Shown here piece after piece: positions 35,776-45,642 of a stretch of 64,000 nucleotides of DNA. Position 1 is the first letter of the stretch. Every line of letters begins with the position of its first letter. A program made the translations under genes and the position numbers. The notes under the pieces are model-generated. The model was given only the letters and a program-made list of their open reading frames with translations. It did no database searches and was not told where the DNA came from. Source of the stretch: Chromobacterium paludis (GTDB lineage: Bacteria > Pseudomonadota > Gammaproteobacteria > Burkholderiales > Chromobacteriaceae); the NCBI RefSeq assembly GCF_008275125.1, contig NZ_CP043473.1, positions 806,001-870,000 of the forward strand, written 5' to 3'.

Positions 35776-36219
35776 CTAGCAGTGCTCCATATAAAGTCTT
35801 TCAGGAGTTTCTGCGACGATGCTGAGGCCTTGTCTCAAATAGAATGCTTGCGCCAGCTTGTTGACTTGCAGCACGCGGAGACGAACTGGCTTGTTTTCGT
35901 TTTGTCCTTGTTGGAGTACAGACTGCAATATCTGGGCGCCTAGCCCCCGGTTTCTGAATTCTGGAAGCAGGTAGAGCTTGAGCAGTTGCAGATGCGTTGG
36001 ATGGTTTTCCAGACTGATCAATCCAACGATCTGTTTGTTTGATGACGCGATCCAATGCTGATGGGGATCGAAGTGATCACGGTGGCCGTCGCGCTGATAG
36101 TTTTGGTCCCAGCCCCATGTCAGATCAACGTAATGTTTCATAGCCGCTTCGAAAATTTCGAAAGCCACCGGTTCGTCACTTAGCGTCGCTTGGCGCAGCG
36201 TGAAGCTTGGTTTAGTCAT
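35776..36219 (-). CDS. GNAT family N-acetyltransferase
   Basis: 147 residues from the ATG at 36219, one base after the selO stop (TGACATG), so it is coupled to selO. Motif A is LKLYLLPEFRNRGLGAQILQ; VLQVNKLAQAFYLRQGLSIV is motif B. GC content is clearly lower than that of selO, and codon use is less biased, so it may have been gained separately. Substrate unknown. Confidence 0.9.
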   Translation of the reverse strand: MTKPSFTLRQATLSDEPVAFEIFEAAMKHYVDLTWGWDQNYQRDGHRDHFDPHQHWIASSNKQIVGLISLENHPTHLQLLKLYLLPEFRNRGLGAQILQSVLQQGQNENKPVRLRVLQVNKLAQAFYLRQGLSIVAETPERLYMEHC

Positions 36220-36220
36220 G

Positions 36221-37696
36221 TCACGTCCCACAAAACGTCCTATATCCCTCCGCCACTTCCGGCGCGGCCGGCAGCGCGTAGCGCGCCAGTCCCTCGCGTT
36301 CGTTGAACGGGTCGCGCAAGACTTCCAATAGTTTCAAGGTGGGCCCCATGTCGCCATGCTCGCTGGCGGCGTCCAGCGCTTCTTCCACCAGATGGTTGCG
36401 GGCGATGTAGAGCGGGTTTTCGCGGCGCATGGCGGCGGCGATGTCTTGCGGACGGCGGGTGCGCGGCACCTGGCGGTTGTGCCATTGTTTGAGCCACGGT
36501 TCCAGCGCGTCCGGGGAGGGGAACAGGGCAGCCAGGCGCTCGCTTCTGCCTTCCGCCTCGTCGGCCAGATAGCGCCAGGCCAGGGTGTGGTCCACCCCGT
36601 AGGCCGCCAGCAGGGCCAGCCAGTCTTCCGTTAATTGCAGATCGGCCGGCTTGGCGTCCAGCAGGCCCAGCTTGCGGCGCGCCTGGTCCAGCCAGGCGGC
36701 CTGATAGCGTTCGGCGAAGCCTTCGATGATTTCGGTGGCGGCCGGCACGGCGGCGGCGGGATCGTCCGGGGAGATCAGCGGCAGCAGGGTCTCGGCGAAG
36801 CGGGCCAGGTTCCATTGCGCGATGGCCGGCTGGTTGCCGTAGGCGTAGCGGCCGTTGTGGTCTATGGAACTGAACACGGTGTCCGGGTGGTGGGCATCCA
36901 TGAAGGCGCAGGGGCCGAAATCTATGGTTTCGCCGGACAGCGCCATATTGTCGGTGTTCATCACGCCATGGATGAAGCCGGCGTGCATCCAGCGCGCGAT
37001 CAGCGCCGCCTGCCGTTCCGCCGCGGCTTGCAATAGCTTGAGGTAGCGGTTCTCTTGCCGCGCCAGTTCCGGGTAGTGGCGGGCCAGGGTGTAGTCGGCC
37101 AGCTTGCGCAGCATGTCGGCTTCGCCGCGGATGGCGAAGTATTGGAAGGTGCCGACGCGCAGATGGCTGGCGGCGACGCGGGTCAACACCGCGCCGGGCA
37201 GCGGCCGTTCGCGCTGCACGGCCTCGCCGGTGGCCACGACCGCCAGCGCGCGGGTGGCGGGGATGGCCAGGGCCTGCATGGCCTCGCCCAGTATCAGTTC
37301 GCGCAGCATGGGACCGACTGCCGCCTTGCCGTCGCCGCGGCGGGAAAACACGGTGCGGCCGCTGCCCTTGAATGCGATGTCGCGGCGCAGGCCGTTTTTG
37401 TCTATCACTTCGCCCAAGAGCAGGGCGCGGCCATCGCCCAGCGACGGCGACAGCCCGCCGAACTGGTGGCCGGCATAAGCCTGGGCGATGGGCTGGGCGC
37501 CTGCGGGCAGGGCCGCGCCGGAGAACAGCCTGGCCAGCTCGGCTTCGCCGGCCTGGCTGGCGTCCAGGCCCAGCTCGTCGGCCAATGCGGCGTTCCAATA
37601 CAGCAACTGCGGCAAGTAGGGCGCCTCCGGCTGCGCCGCTTCCCAGGCGCCCGTAAGTTCGCGGGCGTAGCTGTGGTCGAAGTCGATATGGATCAT
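36221..37696 (-). CDS. selO: SelO/YdiU protein adenylyltransferase
   Basis: 491 residues. Family motifs: LAQAYAGHQFGGLSPSLGD-type (QAYAGHQFGG), DGRALLLGEV, AFKGSGRTVFSRRGDGKA, RVAASHLRVGTFQYFA, and GFIHGVMNTDNMALSGETID with the metal-binding DFGPCAFMD. SelO has a pseudokinase fold with flipped ATP and transfers AMP to Ser/Thr/Tyr of target proteins in response to redox stress. The C-terminal TFCGT keeps a cysteine where eukaryotic forms have selenocysteine. Confidence 0.95.
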   Translation of the reverse strand: MIHIDFDHSYARELTGAWEAAQPEAPYLPQLLYWNAALADELGLDASQAGEAELARLFSGAALPAGAQPIAQAYAGHQFGGLSPSLGDGRALLLGEVIDKNGLRRDIAFKGSGRTVFSRRGDGKAAVGPMLRELILGEAMQALAIPATRALAVVATGEAVQRERPLPGAVLTRVAASHLRVGTFQYFAIRGEADMLRKLADYTLARHYPELARQENRYLKLLQAAAERQAALIARWMHAGFIHGVMNTDNMALSGETIDFGPCAFMDAHHPDTVFSSIDHNGRYAYGNQPAIAQWNLARFAETLLPLISPDDPAAAVPAATEIIEGFAERYQAAWLDQARRKLGLLDAKPADLQLTEDWLALLAAYGVDHTLAWRYLADEAEGRSERLAALFPSPDALEPWLKQWHNRQVPRTRRPQDIAAAMRRENPLYIARNHLVEEALDAASEHGDMGPTLKLLEVLRDPFNEREGLARYALPAAPEVAEGYRTFCGT

Positions 37697-38006
37697 GCTT
37701 GGCCTCGTGGATGGGTCTCTTGCGCAGCCCCTCTCCCGCTAGCGGAGCGAGACTTTGCTGCGTGGGCGGCTGGTTGTTCGCGGTTCTGCTTGCGCTTCTT
37801 TACGCGTGCCCTCTGTTCCGCGAGGGAAGGCGCGCTGTCGTCTGTCCGCCAGCTTAGCTGCCGCATGTTGCGGTCTTGCGCATGCGGCCGGCTTGGCCAT
37901 TTTGCGCCTTGGCGCCAGCCATGGCTAGACCATTGGCATTTATGCTGCGCGCGCGGTGGAAATCAAAACGCCACGCCCATTGCTGGCGCGTGGCGTGGTG
38001 CTGGCA
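37697..38006. other. Intergenic region between selO and ygiQ
   Basis: 310 bases, no gene seen. It should hold the selO promoter near its left side and the ygiQ terminator at its right side. A short palindrome-like stretch (CCTCTCCCGCTAGCGGAGCGAG, imperfect) lies about 37732. No convincing promoter hexamers were found. Confidence 0.5.
37964..37996 (-). terminator. Terminator of ygiQ
   Basis: Perfect 9-bp stem ACGCCACGC / GCGTGGCGT with an 11-base loop, followed on the minus strand by TTTTGATTT. Located 10 bases after the ygiQ stop codon. Confidence 0.8.
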
Positions 38007-40265
38007 TCAGCGGCCCGACTTCTTGCCGCTGCCTTGCGCGCGGCTGGCTGGCGGCTTGCCCGTTGCCGGTTTGCCGCCCTGGCCGCGCGCGCCGACTGCC
38101 GCCGGCTTGCCGCGCTGGCCTTGCGGCGCCTGCCGCGCGCCGGTGCTCTTGCCGCGGTTCATGGGCGCGCCCATCTTGTGGCGCACGGCGGCGGCCTTGT
38201 CGCCCGGCGGCGTCGGCGGGATCAGGCAGTGCTTGCTGTGGCCGATCAGGTCGCCGCGGCCCATATTGAGCAGCGCGTCGTGGATGATCTGCCAGTTGTC
38301 CGGGTGGTGGTAGCGCAGAAAAGCCTTGTGCAGCTTGCGGCGGTAACCGTCGCGCACCACGTCCACCTTTTCCGAGCTGCGGCCCAGCCGCTTCAGCGGG
38401 TTGCGGCGGGTGTGCCACATGGTGGTGGCCAGCGCCATCGGCGTGGGGGTGAAGGTCTGCACCTGGTCCAGGCGGAAGTTGTTCTTCTTCAGCCACAGCG
38501 CCAGATTCATCATGTCTTCGTCGCTGGTGCCCGGGTGGGCGGCGATGAAGTAGGGGATCAAATACTGTTCCTTGCCGGCCTGGCGGCTGAAGCGCTCGAA
38601 CAATTCCTTGAACTTGTCGTAAGCGCCCATGCCCGGCTTCATCATCTTGGACAGCGGGCCGTCCTCGGTGTGCTCCGGCGCGATCTTCAGATAGCCGCCC
38701 ACGTGGTGCTGCACCAGTTCCTTGATGTACTCGGGCGAGCGCACGGCCAGGTCGTAGCGCAGGCCGGACTGGATGTTGATCTTCTTCACGCCCGGCAGCG
38801 CGCGCGCCTTGCGGTACAGCTGGATCAGGTGGCTGTGATCGGTGTTGAGGTTCTCGCAGATGTCCGGGAACACGCAGGACAGCTTTCTACAGGACGATTC
38901 GATCTTCGGGTCCTTGCAGGAGAGGCGGTACATGTTCGCCGTCGGGCCGCCCAGGTCGGAGATGTGGCCGGTGAAGCCCGGCGTCTTGTCGCGGATTTCC
39001 TCGATCTCGCGCAGGATGGATTCTTCCGAACGGCTCTGAATGATGCGGCCTTCGTGCTCGGTGATGGAGCAGAAGGTGCAACCGCCGAAACAGCCGCGCA
39101 TGATGTTGACCGAATACTTGATCATCTCCCAGGCCGGGATGTGGGCGTCGCCGTAGCTGGGGTGCGGATTGCGGGCGTAGGGCAGGCCGTAGACGAAGTC
39201 CATTTCCTCGGTGGAAAGCGGAATCGGCGGCGGGTTCAGCCACACGTCGCGCTCGCCGTGCAGCTGCACCAGGGCGCGGGCGTTGCCGGGGTTGGATTCC
39301 AGGTGCAGGGTGCGGCTGGCGTGGGCGTACAGCACCGGGTCGTGCGCCACGGCTTCGTAGGCTGGGATGCGCAGCACGGTCTTGGCGCGCTCGGCGCGGC
39401 GCTTGGCCAGGCGCTCCTCGCGCGACTCGATGCGGATGACCTGCGGCTTGGACGGGTCCATGCCCTTGGTGGCCTCAGCCGCCTGTTCCGGGATTTCTTG
39501 ATACGGATTCAGGTGCGGATCGACGCGGCCCGGCTCGTCCACCACGCTGGAGTCCATCTCCTGCCATTCTTCGTCCGGCTTCCAGCCGTGCGGCACGATG
39601 AAGGCGGTGCCGCGCACGTCGCGGATTTCATTGAGCTTCTCGCCTTTGGCCGCGCGGTGGGCGATTTCCACCAGCGCGCGCTCGGCGTTGCCGAACAGCA
39701 GGATGTCGGCCTTGGAGGTGATCAGCACCGACTGGCGGACCTTGTCGCTCCAGTAGTCGTAATGGGCGATGCGGCGCAGGCTGGCCTCGATCGAGCCTAT
39801 CATCACGCCTATGCCGGGATAGGCTTCGCGGCAGCGCTGGGCGTAGACGGTGACGGCGCGGTCCGGCCGCTTGTTGGGCTCGGCGTTCGGCGTGTAGGCG
39901 TCGTCCGAGCGCGGCTTGCGGTCGGCGGTGTAGCGGTTGATCATCGAATCCATATTGCCGGCGGTGACGCCGAAGAACAGATTCGGCCGGCCCAGCTCGC
40001 GGAAGGCGTCCGCGCTGTGCCAGTCCGGCTGCGAGATGATGCCGACACGAAAACCCTGCGCCTCCAGCAAGCGGCCCACCAGCGCCATGCCGAAGCTTGG
40101 GTGGTCGATATAGCAATCCCCGGTGATCAGGATGATGTCGCAGGAGTCCCAGCCCAGCTGGTCCATCTCGGCGCGGGTCATCGGCAGGAACGGGGCGGTG
40201 CCGAAACGGCTGGCCCAGTACTTGCGGTAGGAATCGATAGGTTTGGCGGCTTGCGGAGTAGTCAT
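38007..40265 (-). CDS. ygiQ: YgiQ family radical SAM protein
   Basis: 752 residues. N-terminal B12-binding-like domain ([36 protein letters not shown]). The radical SAM cluster is CFGGCTFC near residue 390, followed by [14 protein letters not shown]. The last 60 residues are a basic Gly/Ala/Lys-rich tail, as usual for YgiQ. The reaction of this family is not established. Start at [13 protein letters not shown] after a weak GTGAA site. Confidence 0.94.
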   Translation of the reverse strand: MTTPQAAKPIDSYRKYWASRFGTAPFLPMTRAEMDQLGWDSCDIILITGDCYIDHPSFGMALVGRLLEAQGFRVGIISQPDWHSADAFRELGRPNLFFGVTAGNMDSMINRYTADRKPRSDDAYTPNAEPNKRPDRAVTVYAQRCREAYPGIGVMIGSIEASLRRIAHYDYWSDKVRQSVLITSKADILLFGNAERALVEIAHRAAKGEKLNEIRDVRGTAFIVPHGWKPDEEWQEMDSSVVDEPGRVDPHLNPYQEIPEQAAEATKGMDPSKPQVIRIESREERLAKRRAERAKTVLRIPAYEAVAHDPVLYAHASRTLHLESNPGNARALVQLHGERDVWLNPPPIPLSTEEMDFVYGLPYARNPHPSYGDAHIPAWEMIKYSVNIMRGCFGGCTFCSITEHEGRIIQSRSEESILREIEEIRDKTPGFTGHISDLGGPTANMYRLSCKDPKIESSCRKLSCVFPDICENLNTDHSHLIQLYRKARALPGVKKINIQSGLRYDLAVRSPEYIKELVQHHVGGYLKIAPEHTEDGPLSKMMKPGMGAYDKFKELFERFSRQAGKEQYLIPYFIAAHPGTSDEDMMNLALWLKKNNFRLDQVQTFTPTPMALATTMWHTRRNPLKRLGRSSEKVDVVRDGYRRKLHKAFLRYHHPDNWQIIHDALLNMGRGDLIGHSKHCLIPPTPPGDKAAAVRHKMGAPMNRGKSTGARQAPQGQRGKPAAVGARGQGGKPATGKPPASRAQGSGKKSGR

Positions 40266-40530
40266 GCGTTCACGTCTATTTCTGGCAGCCGGCCATTATG
40301 CCGCATTTCGATAAAAAAATCAGCATAAACAACTGTTTATTGCGCTTAATTGTCCGGCTGCGGGTAGGGCTTTTGTCTGCGGGATTTTTCCCGCCAAATC
40401 AAGGCGCTGTCCTGGCCTGTCCTGGCGGCGGGCTGCCTTTGCCGGGCGTTTGGGTGTACCCTGTCGCTTTGTGCGGCGCAGCAGCGATAGCTTGCGCGCC
40501 GCCTGTCGCCATGGATAAGGAAGCGGAATC

Positions 40531-41382
40531 ATGACGGAGCGCATCGTCAGCGTGCAGGCTGGGGAAACCGGCTGGGTGAAAAAACTGGAAGCGGGCGCGG
40601 TGCTGCATGTGCCTGATTTCGGCTTCAAGCTGGACGCGGCCGAGCAAGCCTTGCTCAATCCCGCCATCGCCGATCCCAAGCGCAAGAACATCAGCCTGGA
40701 GCCGAACAACGGGGCGCTGCATGGCGTGCTGGGCGGCGACGATGCCCAGCGGGCGGTGCGCGCGCTGGTCTCGCGTTATCAGCAGGCGGCGGCGGATCTG
40801 CTGGCCCAGGTTTTGCCGGAGTATCAGGGCAAGACCCGCGCCGCGCCCACCAGCCTGCGCCTGGTGCGGGTGGAAGACCGCAAGACCTCTTGGCGCAAGG
40901 ACGACAGCCGGCTGCACGTGGACGCCTTCCCGTCGCGCCCCACTTATGGCGAGCGCATCCTGCGCGTGTTCTGCAACGTCAACCCGGCGGGCGAGCCGCG
41001 CGTATGGCGCGTGGGCGAGCCGTTCGAGGACATGGCCAGAAAGATGCTGCCGCGCGTGCCGCGCCAATGGCCGGGCTCGGCCGCGCTGCTGGCGGCTTTG
41101 AAAATCACCAAACGCAAACGCAGCGCTTACGATCACATCATGCTGCATCTGCACGATGCGATGAAGGCTGATTTGGCTTATCAGAAGGATTGCCCGCAGC
41201 AGACCGTGCCGTTCGCGCCGGGCGGCGCCTGGATCTGTTTCTCCGATCACGCCTCGCACGCGGTGATGTCCGGCCAGTTCATGCTGGAGCAGACGCTGTG
41301 GCTGCCGCTGGAGAAAATGGACGATCCGGCCAAGTCTCCGCTGCGGCAGCTGGAGCGGCTGACGAGCAGGGCGCTGATATGA
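40531..41382 (+). CDS. kdoO: Kdo hydroxylase (lipid A inner-core dioxygenase)
   Basis: 283 residues. Closely follows the KdoO family: LNPAIADPKRKNISLEP, SWRKDDSRLHVDAFPSRPT with the Fe ligands H129 and D131, ERILRVFCNVNPAGEPRVWR, and DHASHAVMSGQFMLEQT with the third ligand H243. KdoO is a Fe(II)/2-oxoglutarate dioxygenase that hydroxylates Kdo at C3 in Kdo2-lipid A, giving Ko, at the inner membrane. Divergent from ygiQ across a 265-base AT-richer gap. Confidence 0.93.
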   Translation: MTERIVSVQAGETGWVKKLEAGAVLHVPDFGFKLDAAEQALLNPAIADPKRKNISLEPNNGALHGVLGGDDAQRAVRALVSRYQQAAADLLAQVLPEYQGKTRAAPTSLRLVRVEDRKTSWRKDDSRLHVDAFPSRPTYGERILRVFCNVNPAGEPRVWRVGEPFEDMARKMLPRVPRQWPGSAALLAALKITKRKRSAYDHIMLHLHDAMKADLAYQKDCPQQTVPFAPGGAWICFSDHASHAVMSGQFMLEQTLWLPLEKMDDPAKSPLRQLERLTSRALI

Positions 41383-41449
41383 GTGGCGCGTCTGTCTTGC
41401 ATGATCGGCCGCCATCGCGGCGTCGATGGCGGTTTGTGGCGGTGGTTTT

Positions 41450-42057
41450 ATGAGAGAGCCAGAAGCAGTGTCGGATGTCCGCTTGGGCGGCGCGCGCGAT
41501 GCTTGGTTGGCGCGCTGGCTGCCCATGCTGCGCGAGTCGTGCGCGCATGGCCCGGTGCTGGAGATAGGCTGCGGCGAGGGCGAGGATTCCGCCACGCTGA
41601 TGGAAGCGGGGCTGGCGTTGATCGCTTTCGACCTGTCGGCGGAGGCCGTCGCCGTCGCGCGCCGGGCGGCGAGTTCCACTGTCAGGATGCCCGGCAACCG
41701 TTCCCGTTGAATGGACGGCAGCCTGGCGCGGCGGTGGCCAGCCTGTCGCTGCATTATTTTCCTTGGGATGAAACGCTGGATATCGTGGCGCGCATTCGCC
41801 AGAGCCTGCCGCCTGGCGGCAAGCTGCTGTGCCGGCTCAACGCTACCGACGATCACCATTACGGCTCCAGCGGCCATCCTGAAATCGCGCCCGATTATTA
41901 TCTGGTGGAAGGCTCCCCCAAGCGCTTTTTCAACGAGCGGGCGGTGCGCCAACTGTTTGCGGACGGCTGGCGCGTGCTGTCGCTGGAACATCGTGTGTCT
42001 GGCAAATACGGCCTGCCCAAGGCCTTGTGGGAAGTGGTGCTGGAGCGGGTAGGCTGA
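41450..42057 (+). pseudogene. SAM-dependent methyltransferase with frameshift
   Basis: The first frame (ATG 41450 to stop 41710) holds the SAM-binding motif VLEIGCGEGEDSATLM and ALIAFDLSAEAVAVARRA. The rest of the same domain continues in another frame from about 41670 to 42057: EFHCQDARQPFPLNG, LSLHYFPWDETLDIVARIRQ, LPPGGKLLCRLNATDDHHYG. A single lost base near 41665-41675 explains it. No slippery heptamer is visible, so programmed frameshifting is unlikely; mutation or sequencing error are the options. Confidence 0.85.
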
Positions 42058-42181
42058 GCCGTGGCAGGCGCCGATTCGGCGGGAGCGTTCGCCACTTCCC
42101 TCGGGTATCTGCGCCCTCTCGGAAAATGCGCTGAAAATCGGTTACAATGGCCGATTCGCTATCCATACCCACAGCCAGAAC

Positions 42182-43864
42182 ATGAGCACGGAAAACCACG
42201 CGCCGGTTGTCAACAACTTCATTCGCAGCATCATCGACGAGGACCTGGCCACGGGCCGCCGCGGTTCCGTGATGACGCGCTTCCCGCCGGAGCCGAATGG
42301 CTTCGCCCACATTGGCCATGCCAAGGCGATCTGCATCAATTTCGGCCTGGCCGAAGATTACCAGGGCCAGTGCAATCTGCGCATGGACGACACCAATCCG
42401 GAAAAGGAATCGGACGAGTTCGTCGAGGCGTTCAAGGAGGACATCGCCTGGCTGGGCTTCAAGTGGAACGGCGAGGTTCGTTTCGCTTCGGACTACTTTG
42501 ACCGCCTGTACGATTACGCCGTTGAGCTGATCCAGGCCGGCAAGGCCTATGTGGATGACCTATCCGCCGAGGAAATGCGCCAGTATCGCGGCAGCCTGAC
42601 CGAGCCGGGCAAGAACAGCCCCTACCGCGAGCGCAGCCCGGAAGAGAACCTGGACCTGTTCACCCGGATGAAGAACGGCGAGTTCGCCGACGGCAGCAAG
42701 ACGCTGCGCCTGAAGATAGACATGGCCTCGCCCAACATCAATCTGCGCGATCCGGCCATCTACCGCATCCGCCGCGTGCATCATCACCGCACCGGCGACA
42801 AGTGGTGCATCTACCCGATGTACGACTACACCCACTGCATCTCCGACGCCATCGAGGGCATCACGCATTCGCTGTGTTCGCTGGAGTTTGAAGACCACCG
42901 CCCGCTGTACGACTGGGTGCTGGACAACATCAGCATCGAGCACCATCCGCAGCAGATCGAATTCTCGCGCTTGGAGCTGCTGTACGCGCTGACCTCCAAG
43001 CGCAAGCTGCAAGCCTTGGTCAACGACGGCTTCGTCACCGGCTGGGACGATCCGCGCATGCCCACCATCGCCGGCATGCGCCGCCGCGGCTACAGCCCGG
43101 CCGGCATCAAGCTGTTCGCCCAGCGCATCGGCGTGTCGAAGAGCGAAAACATCATCGACATGGCCATTCTGGAAGGCGCGGTGCGCGAGACGCTGGAAAA
43201 CGATTCGCCGCGCGTGATGGCCGTGGTCAACCCGCTGAAAGTGACGCTGACCAACTATGACGCCGCCGTCACCGCCAGCCGCAGCGCGCCGTTCCACCCG
43301 CATCACCCGGAGTTCGGCGAGCGCGATGTGCCCATCGCCCGCGAAATCTGGATCGAGCGCGACGACTTCGCCGAGGTGCCGCCGCCCAAGTGGCAGCGCC
43401 TGACCGCCGGCGGCGAAGTGCGGCTGCGCTACTCCTACGTGATCAAGTGCGAGGAAGTGGTGAAGGACGCCAATGGCGAGATCGTCGAGCTGAAGTGCTC
43501 GATCGACCACGACACCCTGGGCAAGAACCCGGAAGGCCGCAAGGTCAAGGGCGTGATCCACTGGGTGTCGGCCGTGCACGCCATCCAGGCCGATGTGCGC
43601 TGGTATGATCGCCTGTTCACCGAGTCGCGCCCCGATGCGGTGCGCGGCGAGGACGGCGAATATGTCGACTTCCGCCAATTCCTGAATCCGGAATCGCTGA
43701 AGCTGGTCCCGGCCTATGTCGAGGCTTCTGTGCTGCAGGCGGCGCCGGAAACGCGCTTCCAGTTCGAACGCCTGGGTTACTTCGTGACCGACCGTTACGA
43801 GCACCAGCCGGGCGTCAAGGCGGTGTTCAACCGCACCGTGGGCCTGAAGGACAGCTGGAAGTAA
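42182..43864 (+). CDS. glnS: Glutamine--tRNA ligase
   Basis: 560 residues, full length. Class I signature HIGH at 43-46 in [16 protein letters not shown]; the KMSKS-like loop is LTSKRKL. GlnRS-specific segments are [28 protein letters not shown], and [20 protein letters not shown]. It charges tRNA-Gln in the cytosol. A TACAAT -10-like hexamer lies at about 42142. The gene ends with a strong terminator. Confidence 0.98.
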   Translation: MSTENHAPVVNNFIRSIIDEDLATGRRGSVMTRFPPEPNGFAHIGHAKAICINFGLAEDYQGQCNLRMDDTNPEKESDEFVEAFKEDIAWLGFKWNGEVRFASDYFDRLYDYAVELIQAGKAYVDDLSAEEMRQYRGSLTEPGKNSPYRERSPEENLDLFTRMKNGEFADGSKTLRLKIDMASPNINLRDPAIYRIRRVHHHRTGDKWCIYPMYDYTHCISDAIEGITHSLCSLEFEDHRPLYDWVLDNISIEHHPQQIEFSRLELLYALTSKRKLQALVNDGFVTGWDDPRMPTIAGMRRRGYSPAGIKLFAQRIGVSKSENIIDMAILEGAVRETLENDSPRVMAVVNPLKVTLTNYDAAVTASRSAPFHPHHPEFGERDVPIAREIWIERDDFAEVPPPKWQRLTAGGEVRLRYSYVIKCEEVVKDANGEIVELKCSIDHDTLGKNPEGRKVKGVIHWVSAVHAIQADVRWYDRLFTESRPDAVRGEDGEYVDFRQFLNPESLKLVPAYVEASVLQAAPETRFQFERLGYFVTDRYEHQPGVKAVFNRTVGLKDSWK

Positions 43865-43890
43865 AGCCCGCGCCTGTCGGCAAGATCAAG

Positions 43891-43919
43891 ACCTCCCGTT
43901 TTGGCGGGAGGTTTTTTTT
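43891..43919 (+). terminator. Terminator of glnS
   Basis: CCTCCCG-TTTTGG-CGGGAGG followed by eight Ts, 27 bases after the glnS stop. Confidence 0.95.
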
Positions 43920-44307
43920 CGTCTGACAGTTTGCGTGGGGCAGCGGCGTGTGTCCCGAGCCGGGATGAGGGGGCGGGTCTGGCGGCGGCGCTTGGCGCGA
44001 TAGGGTGTTGCGCGCGCGCATCGCGCGCATGGCTTGCCCGGAGGCGCAGGATGTTGCCTTGTAGCGCGTTTAGAGCTTTATAGATCAATCGTTTGTTGTT
44101 TTATTACTTTTGCCGGCCGCGCCATGGCTCGCGTCTTGGGTGGCCTGCATCGGAATAATCGATTTGCGAAGGATCAAACGCTTGTAAATCGGCGCTCTGG
44201 CGAGGTTGAGCCGTATTCGGGCGTGGTGGTAAGGTGTGCCTATCCGATGCCTGGCTTGCGGGCTGTTGCGGCGCCAGGCGCTACTTTTACCCTACAGGTA
44301 GAACGCC
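43920..44307. other. Intergenic region between glnS and the phosphofructokinase gene
   Basis: 388 bases with no gene I can support. It includes a GC palindrome (GCGCGCGCATCGCGCGC near 44011) and an AT-richer stretch at 44070-44115 that may hold the promoter of the next gene. No clear -35/-10 pair with good spacing was found. Confidence 0.5.
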
Positions 44308-45525
44308 ATGTCCAAACCAAGAGCTGTATATCTGCAATCCGGCGGTCCCACCGCCGTGCTGAACGCTTCCGCCCAGGGCGCGATTGAGACCGCGCGCCGG
44401 CTGGGCCTGTCGCTGTATGCCGCCTTTGATGGCTTGGCGGGCTTGCTGGAAGGGCGCCTGTGCGATACCGATGGCGTGCCCGACACCGCCATCGCCCAGC
44501 TCGCCTTCATGCCGGGTGGCAGCTTCGGCGTCAGCCGCCGCATGATCGGCACCTTCGAGGAGGCGCCGGAAGACTGGCTGCGCCTGCGCGACGTGCTGGC
44601 CAAGCACGACATTCACTATCTGCTGATCAATGGCGGCAACGGCTCGCTGGGTTGCGCCGAGCGCCTGGTGGATTTTGAAAAGCATACCGGCTACAAGCTG
44701 GGCGTGATCGGCATTCCCAAGACCATAGACAACGACTTGGTCGGCACCGACAACAGCCCGGGCTACGGCTCGTCCGCCAAATTCCTGGCCAGCGCCATGC
44801 GCGAGGTGGGCCTGGACATGACCAGCATGGGCTGGGGCCGCGTTTTCATCATGGAGACCATGGGCCGCCACACCGGCTGGCTGGCCGCCGCCTGCGCCGC
44901 CTCTTCGCGCAGCCCGCAGGAAGCGCCGCACATCCTGCTGTTGCCGGAAGTGCCGTTCGATCAGGAGCGTTTCCTGGCTGCGCTGGACGCCAGCCTGGCC
45001 AAGTACGGCCAGTGCGCCATCGCCGTGGCGGAGGGCATCACGGACAAGGACGGCCGCTTCGTCGCCGAGGCCAAGAAGTCCGAAACCTATGGCCACGAGC
45101 AACTGGGCGGCGCCGGCCACTGGCTGGCCCAGCTGATCCTGAGCGAGCGCGGCATTTCCGCCCACGTGGCCCAGGTGGACTATCTGCAGCGCGCCGGCGG
45201 CCACCTGGCTTCCGCCACCGACGTGCGCCAAGCCTATGTGATGGGCGAGCGCGCGGTGGAGTGGCTGCTGGCCGGCAAGACCGGTCTGATGGCGGGCATC
45301 GAGCGCCTGAACGACCATCCCTACTGCTGGAACGTGGCGGAAGTGCCCTTGTCCGCGGTGGGGGACAAGGAAAAGTGCCTGCCGCCGGAATTCATCGGCG
45401 AGGATGGCTTCAGCGTGACCCAGGCCTTCCTCGACTACGTCAAGCCCCTGATGGAGGGCGAGCGCATCCCGCCGTTCAAGGATGGCCTGCCGGATTACCG
45501 CCCCATCGCCTGGCCCAAGATCTGA
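44308..45525 (+). CDS. 6-phosphofructokinase, ATP/PPi preference unclear
   Basis: 405 residues. PFK family motifs are complete: LQSGGPTAVLNAS (phosphate donor loop), GGNGS at 109-113, PKTIDND at 137-143 with the catalytic Asp141, and MGRHTGWLAA. Compared with E. coli PfkA, residue 112 is Gly as in ATP enzymes while residue 138 is Lys as in PPi enzymes, so donor choice cannot be settled by the usual two-residue rule. Catalyses fructose 6-phosphate phosphorylation in glycolysis. Own unit with terminator. Confidence 0.92.
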   Translation: MSKPRAVYLQSGGPTAVLNASAQGAIETARRLGLSLYAAFDGLAGLLEGRLCDTDGVPDTAIAQLAFMPGGSFGVSRRMIGTFEEAPEDWLRLRDVLAKHDIHYLLINGGNGSLGCAERLVDFEKHTGYKLGVIGIPKTIDNDLVGTDNSPGYGSSAKFLASAMREVGLDMTSMGWGRVFIMETMGRHTGWLAAACAASSRSPQEAPHILLLPEVPFDQERFLAALDASLAKYGQCAIAVAEGITDKDGRFVAEAKKSETYGHEQLGGAGHWLAQLILSERGISAHVAQVDYLQRAGGHLASATDVRQAYVMGERAVEWLLAGKTGLMAGIERLNDHPYCWNVAEVPLSAVGDKEKCLPPEFIGEDGFSVTQAFLDYVKPLMEGERIPPFKDGLPDYRPIAWPKI

Positions 45526-45542
45526 ACGCCACGCGCCATCCA

Positions 45543-45567
45543 AACCGCCGGCTCGCCGGCGGTTTTT
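45543..45567 (+). terminator. Terminator of the phosphofructokinase gene
   Basis: Perfect 10-bp stem AACCGCCGGC-TC-GCCGGCGGTT with TTTTT, 17 bases after the stop. Confidence 0.92.
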
Positions 45568-45642
45568 GCTTGGCGGCTGCTGCGGCCGCGCGCCATCTGT
45601 TACAATCTCCCTCTTTTTGACCGAACACCATAGGTTGCAAAC

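Noticed and set aside
41640..41690. Programmed ribosomal frameshift in the methyltransferase
   Set aside because: No slippery heptamer or downstream pseudoknot-like structure was seen.
41383..42057. Single 224-codon gene covering the methyltransferase locus
   Set aside because: The first third of that frame lacks the SAM motif, which lies in another frame; a frameshifted gene explains the data better.
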